Assembly: GCF_030913635.1 (NCBI RefSeq)
Contig: NZ_CP133188.1
Coordinates: 3,410,001 to 3,474,000 of the forward strand
Source of the DNA: Sedimentibacter sp. MB35-C1
GTDB lineage: Bacteria; Bacillota; Clostridia; Tissierellales; Sedimentibacteraceae
Length of the DNA stretch: 64,000 nt
Reading direction: 5' to 3'
In this document: positions 52,971 through 62,176 of the stretch, one piece after another
How positions within the stretch are numbered: the first letter of the stretch is position 1
Layout of the letters: every line of letters starts with the position of its first letter
Notes under the pieces: model-generated
The model's database searches: none
What the model saw: only the letters and a program-made list of their open reading frames with translations
Told to the model about the DNA's origin: nothing
Translations under genes and position numbers: made by a program

Positions 52971-54229
52971 AATTCCTCCTGCTTTAAATTGCATGGATTA
53001 GTCAGATATCCGGTTAGTGCCGTTGCAGCGACTGTAGCCGGAGACGCAAGAAATACCTTTGACTTGTTGCTCCCCATACGTCCGGGAAAATTTCTGTTTG
53101 AAGCAGTAACACACACCTCGCCAGGGGCCAACACTCCTTCATGAGCACTTAAACACGGACCGCATCCGGGAGTCGAAATTGCAGCACCTGCATTTATGCA
53201 ATCTTGCAGGTACCCATTTTTCATGCATTCCATCATAACTTCCGTGGATGCCGGTATAACGATAAGTCTAATATTGTCTGATATTTTTTTACCTCTCAAT
53301 ATATCCGCCGCTGCCTTAATATCCTCTGTTCTTCCCCCAGTGCATGTTCCAATGAAGCATTGGTTAACTTTAATTCTTTCCACCTCATCTACAGAAAACA
53401 CATTATCAACACTGTGCGGGACTGCAACCTGAGGAGTTAAATCCGAAATATCAAATTTATGGCATTCGCTGTACACGAAATCATCATCCGTACATTGAAC
53501 CTCAAACGGTCTTACTGCTCTTTTGTTCACATAATCAAGAACTTTTTGGTTCGGCTGCATGTATGCTGTCTTGGCTCCCATTTCCACAGCCATGTTGCAT
53601 AAAACCATTCTACCCGGTACATCCAGCTGCTCTATATAGCTTCCTGTAAAATCTATTGCCTTGTAAACAGCTCCATCAGCCTTAATTTTTCCCATAAGAT
53701 ATAACACGACATCTTTTGGCATGACACCTTCTTTCGGAGTGCCGTCAATTCTTATTTCAATTATTTCAGGCACTCTAAACCACAGCTCGCCTGAAATCAT
53801 AATTGTTGCCATGTCGGTTGCTCCAACACCGGTTCCCATGGCGCCAAAAGCCCCGTGGGTCGTCGTATGTGAATCAGTAGCTACCACAATTGCACCCGGA
53901 TATATTAAACCTGCCTCGGGCATAACTTGGTGGCACACGCCGGCATTTATATCAAAATGATAAGTCAGATCATTCTCATTTGCAAATTCTCTCATTTCCT
54001 TATGAATCTGTGCTGACTTAATAGTCGGAGCAGGAGCATAATGGTCGAATACAAAGGCGAGTCTCTCTTTATCCCAAACTTTTTTCCCATTCATTTCTCT
54101 GAACGAATAGATTGTTTGAAGATACAAGTCGTTTACTTCCGCAAAATCAATTTTTGCAGTCACAATTTCGCCAGTTTTCACGACGTTCTTTCCACTATTT
54201 TTTGCAAGTATTTTTTCAATAGCATGCAT
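52955..54229 (-). CDS. LeuC-like large subunit of an aconitase-family hydro-lyase
   Basis: 424 aa with the three 4Fe-4S cysteines in QCFIGTCTGGRTEDIK and STPGCGPCLSAHEGV; substrate loops VVATDSHTTTHGAFGAMGTG and ASNRNFPGRMGS are intact. Same size class as archaeal/clostridial isopropylmalate isomerase-like large subunits. Together with the small subunit it hydrates/dehydrates a hydroxy-di- or tricarboxylate. Neighbouring lyase, 2HCT carrier and malic enzyme suggest citramalate/mesaconate or citrate/isocitrate. Confidence 0.88.
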   Translation of the reverse strand: MHAIEKILAKNSGKNVVKTGEIVTAKIDFAEVNDLYLQTIYSFREMNGKKVWDKERLAFVFDHYAPAPTIKSAQIHKEMREFANENDLTYHFDINAGVCHQVMPEAGLIYPGAIVVATDSHTTTHGAFGAMGTGVGATDMATIMISGELWFRVPEIIEIRIDGTPKEGVMPKDVVLYLMGKIKADGAVYKAIDFTGSYIEQLDVPGRMVLCNMAVEMGAKTAYMQPNQKVLDYVNKRAVRPFEVQCTDDDFVYSECHKFDISDLTPQVAVPHSVDNVFSVDEVERIKVNQCFIGTCTGGRTEDIKAAADILRGKKISDNIRLIVIPASTEVMMECMKNGYLQDCINAGAAISTPGCGPCLSAHEGVLAPGEVCVTASNRNFPGRMGSNKSKVFLASPATVAATALTGYLTNPCNLKQEELWKIN

Positions 54230-54282
54230 AATAATTTCTCCTTTAATTTGTGTTAATATATACCGCTTCTAAGCTATGCAAG

Positions 54283-54305
54283 AAGCCCACCATAAAGGTG
54301 AGCTT
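54283..54305 (-). promoter_or_regulatory. Hairpin between transporter and LeuC-like genes
   Basis: AAGCCCACC (54283-54291)/GGTGAGCTT (54297-54305), one G-U type mismatch, 5-nt loop. Without a clear U-tract; could be a partial terminator separating transporter from lyase genes. Confidence 0.5.
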
Positions 54306-54330
54306 GATTATAAAATTGTTTTGTAGATAT

Positions 54331-55617
54331 TTAGAAAAATATAGGTATCAAGAATGTCGCAAAGAGTATTATGAATGCTCCTCCAAGCCTTGATGAAATC
54401 TGGGCAAATGGCATCAATTCCATTCTGTCAGATGCTGTTAAAACTGCAACGTCTCCTGTTCCTCCCATATTTGCCATACATAATCCAGCTGTAATAGCAG
54501 CTTCTATTGGATAGAAACCAACTAATTTTCCTACCAGCGCTGTTCCAACTGTAGCTCCTAAAATAACTAAGAAGCAAAGAACAAGGTAAATAGGTGTGAA
54601 AGCTGAAATAACCTGACCTAAATCTGTGTAAGCTATACCGATTCCCATAAGTAATGCTGAAGTCCAGTTGGCTGCAACAAATTTATACCATGTTGAACAT
54701 GCTTTTTCGTATTCCTGTGGTACAAGATTGATTATCTTTGCTATAGCAACTGAAATTATCATCCATGCGTATGGGTGTATATCCAGACCTACATAATTTT
54801 TCATCAGGTATGCCACTATCTGTCCAAATGTGAAAAATGTTGTTGCTATTACAACTCCAATTCCAAAATCCTTTAATGTAAACTCTACTTTTTCTTCTTG
54901 GAATTTAAGTTCTTCTTCTCCTATGTCCATAAGCTTTCCGTTGCCGCTGAGTTTAGGATATTTTTTCCCTAATCTGTTAAGAAGTCCTCCGAATACAATT
55001 GCTATAGCATTTCCCAGAGCAACTGCCGGAACAAGCTTTGACAATATTGTTTCAGATGGAACTCCCAGTCCTCCGGAGAAAACTTCTGCTATAGGAACAG
55101 CACCGGCACCCATGCCGCCGCCCATTATAGGAATACCAATGTACGCAATTGATTCTGCCGGCGATTGGCCGAATGCAAGGCCTCCTAGTGCAACGAATCC
55201 CATGGCTACAAGAACTCCTCCTAGTATACAAGGTAAGTATCTTATTGCCGCTTTGATAAGAAGTTTTTTATTCATTCCAAGAATAGAACCTGTTATAAGT
55301 GCAGCTATATAGAAGTTAAGGAACCCGCCGCCTTTCATAAATGTCGTTACATTTTCAGTAACAGCTTCAGGAATTACATTGTAATACACCATCGCTGCAG
55401 AACCGAATATAATAACAATCGGGCCTCCTCCAAAAAATGTTTTAACTATAGGTGTATTGTTTCCGATTACATCTAATAGAGCTCCAACTACCATCATAAA
55501 TGCAAATGCTCCGATCATGCCGCTGGGCAGCACGCCTAAAATTATAGCTACAATAATTACTGCAAGTAATGTAAAATAAACCGGAAGGTTCATTCCCATT
55601 ATTTTGTATTCTTTCAT
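54331..55617 (-). CDS. 2-hydroxycarboxylate transporter family (CitS/MaeN-like) carrier
   Basis: 428-aa sodium-coupled symporter of the 2HCT family. The hallmark re-entrant GGxG loops are seen as IPIMGGGMGAGAVPIAEVFS and CMANMGGTGDVAVLTASDRM; eleven or so hydrophobic helices. 2HCT members carry citrate, malate, lactate or related hydroxy acids, so this supplies the operon substrate. 36 nt after the malic enzyme gene. Regulation probably by the two-component system upstream. Confidence 0.93.
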   Translation of the reverse strand: MKEYKIMGMNLPVYFTLLAVIIVAIILGVLPSGMIGAFAFMMVVGALLDVIGNNTPIVKTFFGGGPIVIIFGSAAMVYYNVIPEAVTENVTTFMKGGGFLNFYIAALITGSILGMNKKLLIKAAIRYLPCILGGVLVAMGFVALGGLAFGQSPAESIAYIGIPIMGGGMGAGAVPIAEVFSGGLGVPSETILSKLVPAVALGNAIAIVFGGLLNRLGKKYPKLSGNGKLMDIGEEELKFQEEKVEFTLKDFGIGVVIATTFFTFGQIVAYLMKNYVGLDIHPYAWMIISVAIAKIINLVPQEYEKACSTWYKFVAANWTSALLMGIGIAYTDLGQVISAFTPIYLVLCFLVILGATVGTALVGKLVGFYPIEAAITAGLCMANMGGTGDVAVLTASDRMELMPFAQISSRLGGAFIILFATFLIPIFF

Positions 55618-55653
55618 AACATCCTCCTATTAAGTTATTTATAACAAAAATAA

Positions 55654-56826
55654 TTATATTCTTGCTGATCCCGATTTTTTTGCTGCTTCTTGAATTGCCT
55701 TTGCAACTACAGAAGCAACTCCTTTGTCCAATGCACTTGGAATTATGTTTTCTTCGTTTAGTTCATCAGCTCCGATATAGTCTGCAATAGCATGTGCAGC
55801 AGCCAGCTTCATTTCAAGATTGATTTCTCTGGCTCTTACATCCAGCGCTCCCCTAAACACTCCCGGGAAAACAAGAACATTATTAATTTGGTTCGGAAAA
55901 TCAGAGCGTCCTGTTCCTATTACTCTTGCTCCTGCTTGTTTTGCAAGGTCTGGCATTATTTCCGGTGTAGGATTTGCCATTGCAAGTATTATTGGGTCAA
56001 CAGCCATAGACTTAACCATCTCAGGCTTAACAACATCTGCTGAAGAAACTCCTATAAATACATCTGCATTTACCATAACATCAGCCAATGTTCCTTTTTC
56101 ATTTTTAGGATTCGTAAACTTAGCTAAACTATTTTTAGCATCATTCATTCTTTCACGTCCTATATACAGCGCACCTGTTCTATCGCAAGCGACAATATTT
56201 TTTGCGCCTGCTGCCGTTAACAGTGTTGCAATTGCAGTGCCTGCAGCTCCCGCTCCGTTTATTATAATTTTTAAGTCCTCTATTTTTTTTCCTATAATTT
56301 TTAATGCATTTATTAAACCTGCTAAAACAACTATTGCTGTTCCGTGCTGATCATCATGAAACACTGGAATATCCAGTTCCTTTTTCAATCTTTCCTCTAT
56401 TTCAAAACATCTCGGAGCAGATATATCCTCTAGGTTTATTCCTCCAAATCCAGGGGCAATAAGCTTTACAGTCTTAACAATTTCATCTGCATCTTGGGAA
56501 TCAACACAAATAGGAAATGCATCAACATCGGCAAATTCCTTGAATAATATGGATTTTCCTTCCATAACCGGAAGAGCTGCTTTAGGACCGATATTCCCCA
56601 ATCCAAGCACCGCAGAACCGTCAGTAACTACGGCAACTATGTTACCCTTTGATGTATATTTATATACATCATCTTCGTTTTCATGGATTTTCCTGCACGG
56701 CTCAGCAACGCCTGGAGTGTATGCAAGACTAAGATCCTCTCTCGTCTCAACCTTAATTTTTGAGATAACTTCAATTTTTCCTTTAGTTTTTTCATGTAAC
56801 TTTAAGCTTTCTTCAAAATAGTTCAA
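55654..56826 (-). CDS. malic enzyme (NAD(P)-dependent, decarboxylating)
   Basis: 390-aa short bacterial malic enzyme, malate to pyruvate plus CO2. Blocks: LSLAYTPGVAEPCRKI (catalytic Tyr), VVTDGSAVLGLGNIGP, FHDDQHGTAIVVLAGL (metal Asp pair), INGAGAAGTAIATLL (dinucleotide fold) and FPNQINNVLVFPGVFRGALD. In the operon it handles malate taken up by the 2HCT carrier or oxaloacetate from the lyase after reduction. Good AAAGGAGGAAAAC site before the ATG. Confidence 0.95.
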   Translation of the reverse strand: MNYFEESLKLHEKTKGKIEVISKIKVETREDLSLAYTPGVAEPCRKIHENEDDVYKYTSKGNIVAVVTDGSAVLGLGNIGPKAALPVMEGKSILFKEFADVDAFPICVDSQDADEIVKTVKLIAPGFGGINLEDISAPRCFEIEERLKKELDIPVFHDDQHGTAIVVLAGLINALKIIGKKIEDLKIIINGAGAAGTAIATLLTAAGAKNIVACDRTGALYIGRERMNDAKNSLAKFTNPKNEKGTLADVMVNADVFIGVSSADVVKPEMVKSMAVDPIILAMANPTPEIMPDLAKQAGARVIGTGRSDFPNQINNVLVFPGVFRGALDVRAREINLEMKLAAAHAIADYIGADELNEENIIPSALDKGVASVVAKAIQEAAKKSGSARI

Positions 56827-57005
56827 CCGTTTTCCTCCTTGCCTTCAATGAAAAATTACTACTAATACTAACATTCCAATTCCTTGTTGTAAATATTCCG
56901 GTATTTTAAAAAGTATTGTTCATTAAGTTAATTTTGATATATTATTGACAAATTATCACAATGCTTTATATTAGCTAAGTGAGCATTCAAATTTATGATT
57001 TTCAA

Positions 57006-57062
57006 CATAAAGTTAAAGGTCTGCTGTTCCTACAAAAGGAACAGCAGACCTTTAACTTTATG
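57006..57062. terminator. Perfect 25-bp hairpin between response regulator and malic enzyme genes
   Basis: Arms 57006-57030 and 57038-57062 are perfectly complementary over 25 nt with a 7-nt loop. It follows the response-regulator gene by 8 nt. U-tract is weak, so termination plus mRNA protection are both possible. Confidence 0.75.
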
Positions 57063-57070
57063 TGATCATG

Positions 57071-57772
57071 TTATTTTTTCTTACACTTATATTTATGCTG
57101 AGGCCGACCAATTTTACCGTACTCAATCAGCTTCTCAACCTTTCCTTCCTTTTCCATATACTCAAGATATTTTCTTACGGTAACTCTTGCAACTGTTGAT
57201 TTTTCTGATACTTCTTCAGCCGTTAAAAATTCTCCTGCTGATGAACTACATATCTCCTTCCAAATAATATTGTAGGTATATTTATTAATTCCCTTTTCGT
57301 ATTCCCTTTCTTCACAACTGTTTTTATTATCATTCAACGCAACATTTTTTGATATATATCTATCAAGCATCTTTTGTTCAATTGTATCAAGGTCATTTAT
57401 TTTGTTATACCTTTGTTTGTAATTATTCAATGCCTCTTCAAATCGTTCAAATGTGAAAGGCTTAATAAGATAATCCACAGCACCGTATCTGAATGCTTCT
57501 TGAACCATATTACTTGTCTTATCAGCTGTTATAAGTATTACATCAACTTCCATTTCTTTTCTTCTCAGCCACTTCAGAAAATCAATACCATTTTCTTTAG
57601 GCAGGTAAATATCCAGAAGAACCAGATCCACATTGCTTTGCCTAACATATTCCTGAGCTTCTGATATGTTTGCAGCAGCTTTAGCCAAATGAAATCCATT
57701 AATTTTTAAAAGGAATTTTGAATTTATGTCCCTTACCATAGGGTCATCTTCTAAAATCAAAACATCAATCAT
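57071..57772 (-). CDS. CitB/DcuR-type response regulator
   Basis: About 233 aa; start taken at the ATG 57772 preceded by GGTGATG (an in-frame ATG 12 nt upstream is possible). Receiver domain MIDVLILEDDPMVRDINSKF with phosphoacceptor Asp in VDLVLLDIYLP and Lys in DYLIKPFTFE; C-terminal winged HTH (LTAEEVSEKSTVARVTVRKY, LEYMEKEGKVEKLIEYGKIG, RPQHKYK) of the CitB family. Overlaps the histidine kinase gene. Should activate the malic enzyme/2HCT/lyase genes directly downstream. Confidence 0.92.
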   Translation of the reverse strand: MIDVLILEDDPMVRDINSKFLLKINGFHLAKAAANISEAQEYVRQSNVDLVLLDIYLPKENGIDFLKWLRRKEMEVDVILITADKTSNMVQEAFRYGAVDYLIKPFTFERFEEALNNYKQRYNKINDLDTIEQKMLDRYISKNVALNDNKNSCEEREYEKGINKYTYNIIWKEICSSSAGEFLTAEEVSEKSTVARVTVRKYLEYMEKEGKVEKLIEYGKIGRPQHKYKCKKK

Positions 57773-59354
57773 TTTCATCACCATCTTTTGTTGGTATTTC
57801 TATGTGCCACGAAGTGCCTTTATCTGTTGACAAAGTTATTTCACCATTTGCATTTTCAATAATATTTTTGACTATATAAAGTCCAAACCCTCTCTGCCCA
57901 GACTTAGTACTGAAGTTTCTCTCGTATATTTTTTCTTTTATATCCTCCGGTACTCCAGGCCCATTATCTTTTATGTCAATGATTACTCTATCATCATCCT
58001 CAGACATTTTAAAAAGTATTTTTCCGGTTCCGTCAACACTTACTGCATCAAGAGAATTTTCAATTAAATTACCGATTACCGAGCTTAAATCATCATCATT
58101 TAAATGTTCCGGTACCTTGTTTAAAAAAGATGACTTATCAATTTCTAATTTAATTCTTAGCTCTTCTGCTTTATAATATTTTGCAAGAAGAATTGCAGCA
58201 ATATTTATATTTTTAATTCTTCCTGTTATTGTACTGGTCACATCATTTCCTCTGCTTGACGCATTGGAAATATATTTAATGGCCTCATCATATTCCTCAA
58301 GCTGAATTAAGCCGGAAATTGTGTGTAGTTTATTCATAAACTCATGGTTTTGAGCTCTCAGAGACCATGCCATTTTTTGTATTCCTGTCAGTTCTTCAGC
58401 TATTCTTTTCACAGCCGTCAAATCTCTGAAGTTTATTACCTGACCTATTATATGATTTTTATCATCTTTCAATACATTGTACTTGCATAAAACAGTCACA
58501 CCAGGCCTTATTTTAACTTCAAAATCCTCGATGTTATTTTCATCGTTCATTAACCTGTTTGTATCTTCCAGGTTGATAAACACATTAATATTTCTGTTCA
58601 TGTCTTTTCGAGTCAACCCAAGTATTTTTGCTGCCTCCTTATTGAATTGAATCAGATTTCCCTTTTCATCCAGAGTTATAATGCCTTCTTTAACATTTTC
58701 AAGTATGGCATCATTCTGCTTTAGCAGCAACGTTATTTCTCTGGGTTCCATGCCTAGAATTTCATACTTTATATTGGTAGTTAATATGTAAGCACAGCAT
58801 ATGCCTAAAACCAACCCTATTAGTATAAAAGGCACAAACTGCTCGGTCTTGGCAAATGTCTCCTTGTTTATCTCAACAAGAGTACTTCCTACGCAAACCG
58901 CCCCCACCTGAATCCCATCTTTATAAACAGGTGAAAAAGCCCTCAAAGATTTGCCTAATGACCCAACAGCACTGGAGATATACCTAGAAGGTTCTGTCAG
59001 CACTCTGCCTTCATCTCCCCCTTCAAATTCTTTTCCTATTTTCTCCTTAACCGGATGTGTAAGCCTTAATCTGTCCATTCCGAATACAGTAATAAAATCT
59101 ACATTGGTTTCAGATCGAATTTCTTCAATATGCTCATTTAGTTCCTCATTTGTAAAATTTTCATATCCGTCTAAACAGTCTATGACCATATAGTCCTCTG
59201 ATGCATATACAGCAATATTCATAAGCTTTTCTTCAAGCTCATCCGTTAAAATTATTCTCATTTGGTGATAAGAAAGAAATGTCATACTGCCTAATGAAAA
59301 AATCAATATTATCACAAAGAAAATTGTTATTTGTGTTCCTAATTTCATTTTCAT
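57765..59354 (-). CDS. CitA/DcuS-type sensor histidine kinase
   Basis: 529 aa. TM1 about residues 9-28, extracytoplasmic PAS-like (sCache) sensor 30-172 with the C4/C6-acid-type YKDGIQVGAVCVGSTL strand, TM2 about 175-194, cytoplasmic PAS (NDAILENVKEGIITLDEKGN), SpoOB-type phosphoacceptor helix RAQNHEFMNKLHTISGLIQL, and HATPase with N-box NLIENSLDAV, IKDNGPGVPEDIK and QRGFGLYIVKNI. Senses external citrate, malate or a related acid by family analogy. Confidence 0.93.
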   Translation of the reverse strand: MKMKLGTQITIFFVIILIFSLGSMTFLSYHQMRIILTDELEEKLMNIAVYASEDYMVIDCLDGYENFTNEELNEHIEEIRSETNVDFITVFGMDRLRLTHPVKEKIGKEFEGGDEGRVLTEPSRYISSAVGSLGKSLRAFSPVYKDGIQVGAVCVGSTLVEINKETFAKTEQFVPFILIGLVLGICCAYILTTNIKYEILGMEPREITLLLKQNDAILENVKEGIITLDEKGNLIQFNKEAAKILGLTRKDMNRNINVFINLEDTNRLMNDENNIEDFEVKIRPGVTVLCKYNVLKDDKNHIIGQVINFRDLTAVKRIAEELTGIQKMAWSLRAQNHEFMNKLHTISGLIQLEEYDEAIKYISNASSRGNDVTSTITGRIKNINIAAILLAKYYKAEELRIKLEIDKSSFLNKVPEHLNDDDLSSVIGNLIENSLDAVSVDGTGKILFKMSEDDDRVIIDIKDNGPGVPEDIKEKIYERNFSTKSGQRGFGLYIVKNIIENANGEITLSTDKGTSWHIEIPTKDGDEND

Positions 59355-59390
59355 TTATTGTTCATCCTTTAGTAATTTAATCTTCCGGAA

Positions 59391-60128
59391 TTAATATTCT
59401 ACATATTTTAAAAAAAGTGCTTTTGGAGGGGCCATCGGCCCTGCCTTCTCTCTTTTTTTGGCATCTAAAATGGATGCAACATCTTCTCTGTTTAACTTAC
59501 CCTTTCCCGCTTCAATAAGCGTACCTAGGATAATTCTAACCATATTCCACAAAAAACCGTTCCCGTTTACATCTATTTCAACACTGCCGTCTTGTTCTTC
59601 TATATTAATATAATTAATAGTCCTTACTGTTGATTTTGTTTTTGATTTTAAAGTTGTAAAACTTTGAAAATCATGGGTTCCCACTAATACTTCAGAACAC
59701 TCCCTCATTTTCCCCAAATCAAGCTTCTGGTCAATATTATGCACATACCTTCTTTCAAATACATTTTTAGATGCACCGTTATTAATTTTGTACATATAAG
59801 TCTTTGACAATATATTGTACCTTGAATGAAATCTTTCACTTGCATTTTTAATAGATAGTAGAGCTATATCATCAGGCAATTTCTCATTAATGTACACCAG
59901 CATTTCATCTACACTCAGTTTTGAAAGCGTATGGAAATTTGCAGTATAATTTAAAGCATGTACTCCCGCATCAGTCCTTCCGCAGCCTATAAGCTGAACA
60001 TCTTCTCCTGTCATATCAGATAGTATATCTTCCAGTCTCCCCTGTATTGTATTAACATTTTTATTCTGCTTCTGCCATCCTTTGTAACGTGAACCATCAT
60101 ACTGAATAATCATCTTTACATTTCTCAT
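59391..60128 (-). CDS. truA: tRNA pseudouridine synthase A
   Basis: Makes pseudouridine at positions 38-40 of tRNA anticodon stems. 245 aa from the ATG at 60128, which has GGAG 6 nt upstream; an ATG 15 nt earlier is weaker. Catalytic Asp motif GCGRTDAGVHALNYTANFH, plus KMIIQYDGSRYKGWQKQ and GNGFLWNMVRIILGTLIEAG. Follows the histidine kinase gene by position only (same strand, upstream). Confidence 0.96.
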   Translation of the reverse strand: MRNVKMIIQYDGSRYKGWQKQNKNVNTIQGRLEDILSDMTGEDVQLIGCGRTDAGVHALNYTANFHTLSKLSVDEMLVYINEKLPDDIALLSIKNASERFHSRYNILSKTYMYKINNGASKNVFERRYVHNIDQKLDLGKMRECSEVLVGTHDFQSFTTLKSKTKSTVRTINYINIEEQDGSVEIDVNGNGFLWNMVRIILGTLIEAGKGKLNREDVASILDAKKREKAGPMAPPKALFLKYVEY

Positions 60129-60422
60129 ATTTTTCTCCGTCATTTAGTAACACCTATTATATATTATTTTACGAAAAATACAAATAGCTAATTTGATGGA
60201 TCACTGTTTATCAATTACTACAGCAAAGAAAACCATTCGAACTATTAACATGTATAAAAAATTAGGCAGATATCTTTAAGATTCGGAGTGATTAGGAAGC
60301 CTCTATAAAAAAACGTTTTAGCAAAATAACATGAAACTATCAGCTTTTTTGGTTGCCTTTAGGTTGATTAAGTGATAACATTCATTCTAGTATCATATTA
60401 ATTACAACTAATGGAGAAAAAA

Positions 60423-62069
60423 ATGTTAAAACAGTATTTTCAAGATTTAAAGCTTGAGTTCAAAGGATACAACGGCAAAAAACTGTCTCAAGACATTATG
60501 GCAGGATTGACAGTAACAGCTGTGGCACTTCCTTTGGCACTGGCTTTTGGTGTAAGCTCCGGAGCGGATGCAGCTTCGGGGCTTATTACGGCAATAATAG
60601 CCGGACTTCTTATAGGTGGACTTTCCGGAGCTTCATATCAAATTTCCGGGCCTACGGGAGCCATGTCAGCAATACTTATGTCTCTTGCCGTTAAAAACGG
60701 AATGGATGGCGTCTTCTTGGCCGGATTTTTATCCGGAGTAATATTGCTCATTGCAGCCGCCTTTCGTTTTGGAAAGCTTGTGTCATTCATACCATCTCCG
60801 GTTATAACCGGATTTACCTCAGGCATTGCCGTAATAATAGCGCTGGGACAGGTGGATAACTTCTTCGGCACAGTTTCCAAGGGAGAAAATGCATTGCAAA
60901 AGCTTTTATCTTACGGAGAGTTGGGATTTTCGCCAAATCTTTACGCAGTGATGTTTGGGTTGCTGGTAATTTTAGTAATGGTTGCATGGCCTAAGAAATG
61001 GAATGCAAAATTTCCGTCTTCTCTTGCAGGTATTATAATTGCACTGGCTGTTAACTGGGCTTTAAAATTGCCGGTTGCTGTTGTTGGTGATATACCGAAA
61101 ACTTTGTTGTCTGAAAACAGGCTTACATTTGACGTCATAACCTTATCAAATGTTTCCAACATGATAAGCCCTGCAATTAGCATCGCAATGCTTGGAATGA
61201 TTGAAAGCCTTCTTTGCGGAGCCTCTGCCGGCAAGATGAAAAACGAGAAGCTCAATGCTGACAGAGAACTTATTGCTCAGGGTATAGGAAATGCCATTAT
61301 CCCTTTTCTGGGAGGTGTTCCTGCAACTGCAGCGATTGCCCGTACAAGCGTCGCTATTAAATCAGGCGGACAGACAAGGCTGGTAAGCATTATTCATTCT
61401 GTCGGGCTTCTTGCGTCAATGTTTTTGCTGGGCTCAGTAATGTCTGTAATTCCTCTGTCTGCTCTTGCAGGAGTTCTTATGGTTACTGCTTGGCGCATGA
61501 ACGAATGGAATGAAATAAATTATATCTTCAGCAAAAAATTTGCAAATGCTATTCTAGAATTTGTCATAACTATGGTTGCAACAGTTATGTTTGACCTGAC
61601 CGTTGCTATTTTAATAGGAGTGTTCATGGGGATAATGATATTTGTAGTAAAAAACAGCCAGCTAAAAGTTGATGTAAGCGACGTGGATCTTGACAGAATA
61701 AAAGGCCACAAGATAATGTCAGATCACAAAACCACAAAAATTATGTACATTACAGGGCCGCTTTTCTTTATGACAAAGGATAAGCTTGAGCAAGTTACAT
61801 TTAATTCTCTTAATGCAGACAACATTATAATTTCAATGAGAGCTGTAACCAGCATCGATGAGTCTGCTGTTGGAGAATTTAAGGAAGTTGTGAAAAAGGC
61901 AGCTGAAAATGGAGCCTGCATTATGTTTTGCGGAGTTCAAGAAAATGTGATGGATATGTTCCAACGCTCTGGAATGAAAGAACTCATAGGCGAAGAATGT
62001 TTTTTCTGGGACGCAATTGAAGCACTCAGATATTTAAGTATAATACAGAACAGCGAAATCGCAATATAA
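60423..62069 (+). CDS. SulP family anion transporter with STAS domain
   Basis: 548 aa from the ATG 60423 after GGAG; an ATG 12 nt earlier contains that site. Membrane domain residues about 20-400 with typical DIMAGLTVTAVALPLALAFG, GPTGAMSAILMSLAV, SPVITGFTSGIAVIIALGQV and FLGGVPATAAIARTSVAIKS; C-terminal STAS domain (about 435-545) with ISMRAVTSIDESAVGEF. Transports sulfate, bicarbonate, or a dicarboxylate; substrate not readable. One of the few plus-strand genes; ends at a terminator shared with pckG. Confidence 0.93.
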   Translation: MLKQYFQDLKLEFKGYNGKKLSQDIMAGLTVTAVALPLALAFGVSSGADAASGLITAIIAGLLIGGLSGASYQISGPTGAMSAILMSLAVKNGMDGVFLAGFLSGVILLIAAAFRFGKLVSFIPSPVITGFTSGIAVIIALGQVDNFFGTVSKGENALQKLLSYGELGFSPNLYAVMFGLLVILVMVAWPKKWNAKFPSSLAGIIIALAVNWALKLPVAVVGDIPKTLLSENRLTFDVITLSNVSNMISPAISIAMLGMIESLLCGASAGKMKNEKLNADRELIAQGIGNAIIPFLGGVPATAAIARTSVAIKSGGQTRLVSIIHSVGLLASMFLLGSVMSVIPLSALAGVLMVTAWRMNEWNEINYIFSKKFANAILEFVITMVATVMFDLTVAILIGVFMGIMIFVVKNSQLKVDVSDVDLDRIKGHKIMSDHKTTKIMYITGPLFFMTKDKLEQVTFNSLNADNIIISMRAVTSIDESAVGEFKEVVKKAAENGACIMFCGVQENVMDMFQRSGMKELIGEECFFWDAIEALRYLSIIQNSEIAI

Positions 62070-62081
62070 AGTATAAAATAT

Positions 62082-62120
62082 AAAAAAGTGGAAAGTACAT
62101 GCAGTACATTCCACTTTTTT
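62082..62120. terminator. Bidirectional terminator after sulP gene
   Basis: Arms 62082-62093 (A6GTGGAA) and 62109-62120 (TTCCACT6) with an inner GTAC/GTAC pair; T-run on the plus side. Confidence 0.9.
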
Positions 62121-62143
62121 TATATTCACTTAGTCAATAAACT

Positions 62144-62169
62144 AAATCCGGCAGGTACCTGCCGGATTT
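62144..62169 (-). terminator. Terminator of pckG (perfect 26-bp palindrome)
   Basis: Uninterrupted 26-nt palindrome with 13-nt half AAATCCGGCAGGT; as RNA it folds with GUAC as loop. Eight nt beyond the pckG stop codon. U-tract short. Confidence 0.75.
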
Positions 62170-62176
62170 CTAAATA

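Noticed and set aside
52464-54229. Plain leucine-biosynthesis leuCD
   Set aside because: No leuA or leuB nearby, and the pair is embedded in a citrate-lyase-type operon; family is right but pathway call would be unsupported.
54830-55312. 160-codon plus-strand frame
   Set aside because: Antisense of the 2HCT transporter, including its GGMGAG loops.
55820-56350. 176-codon plus-strand frame over the malic enzyme gene
   Set aside because: Antisense shadow of strongly conserved malic enzyme motifs.
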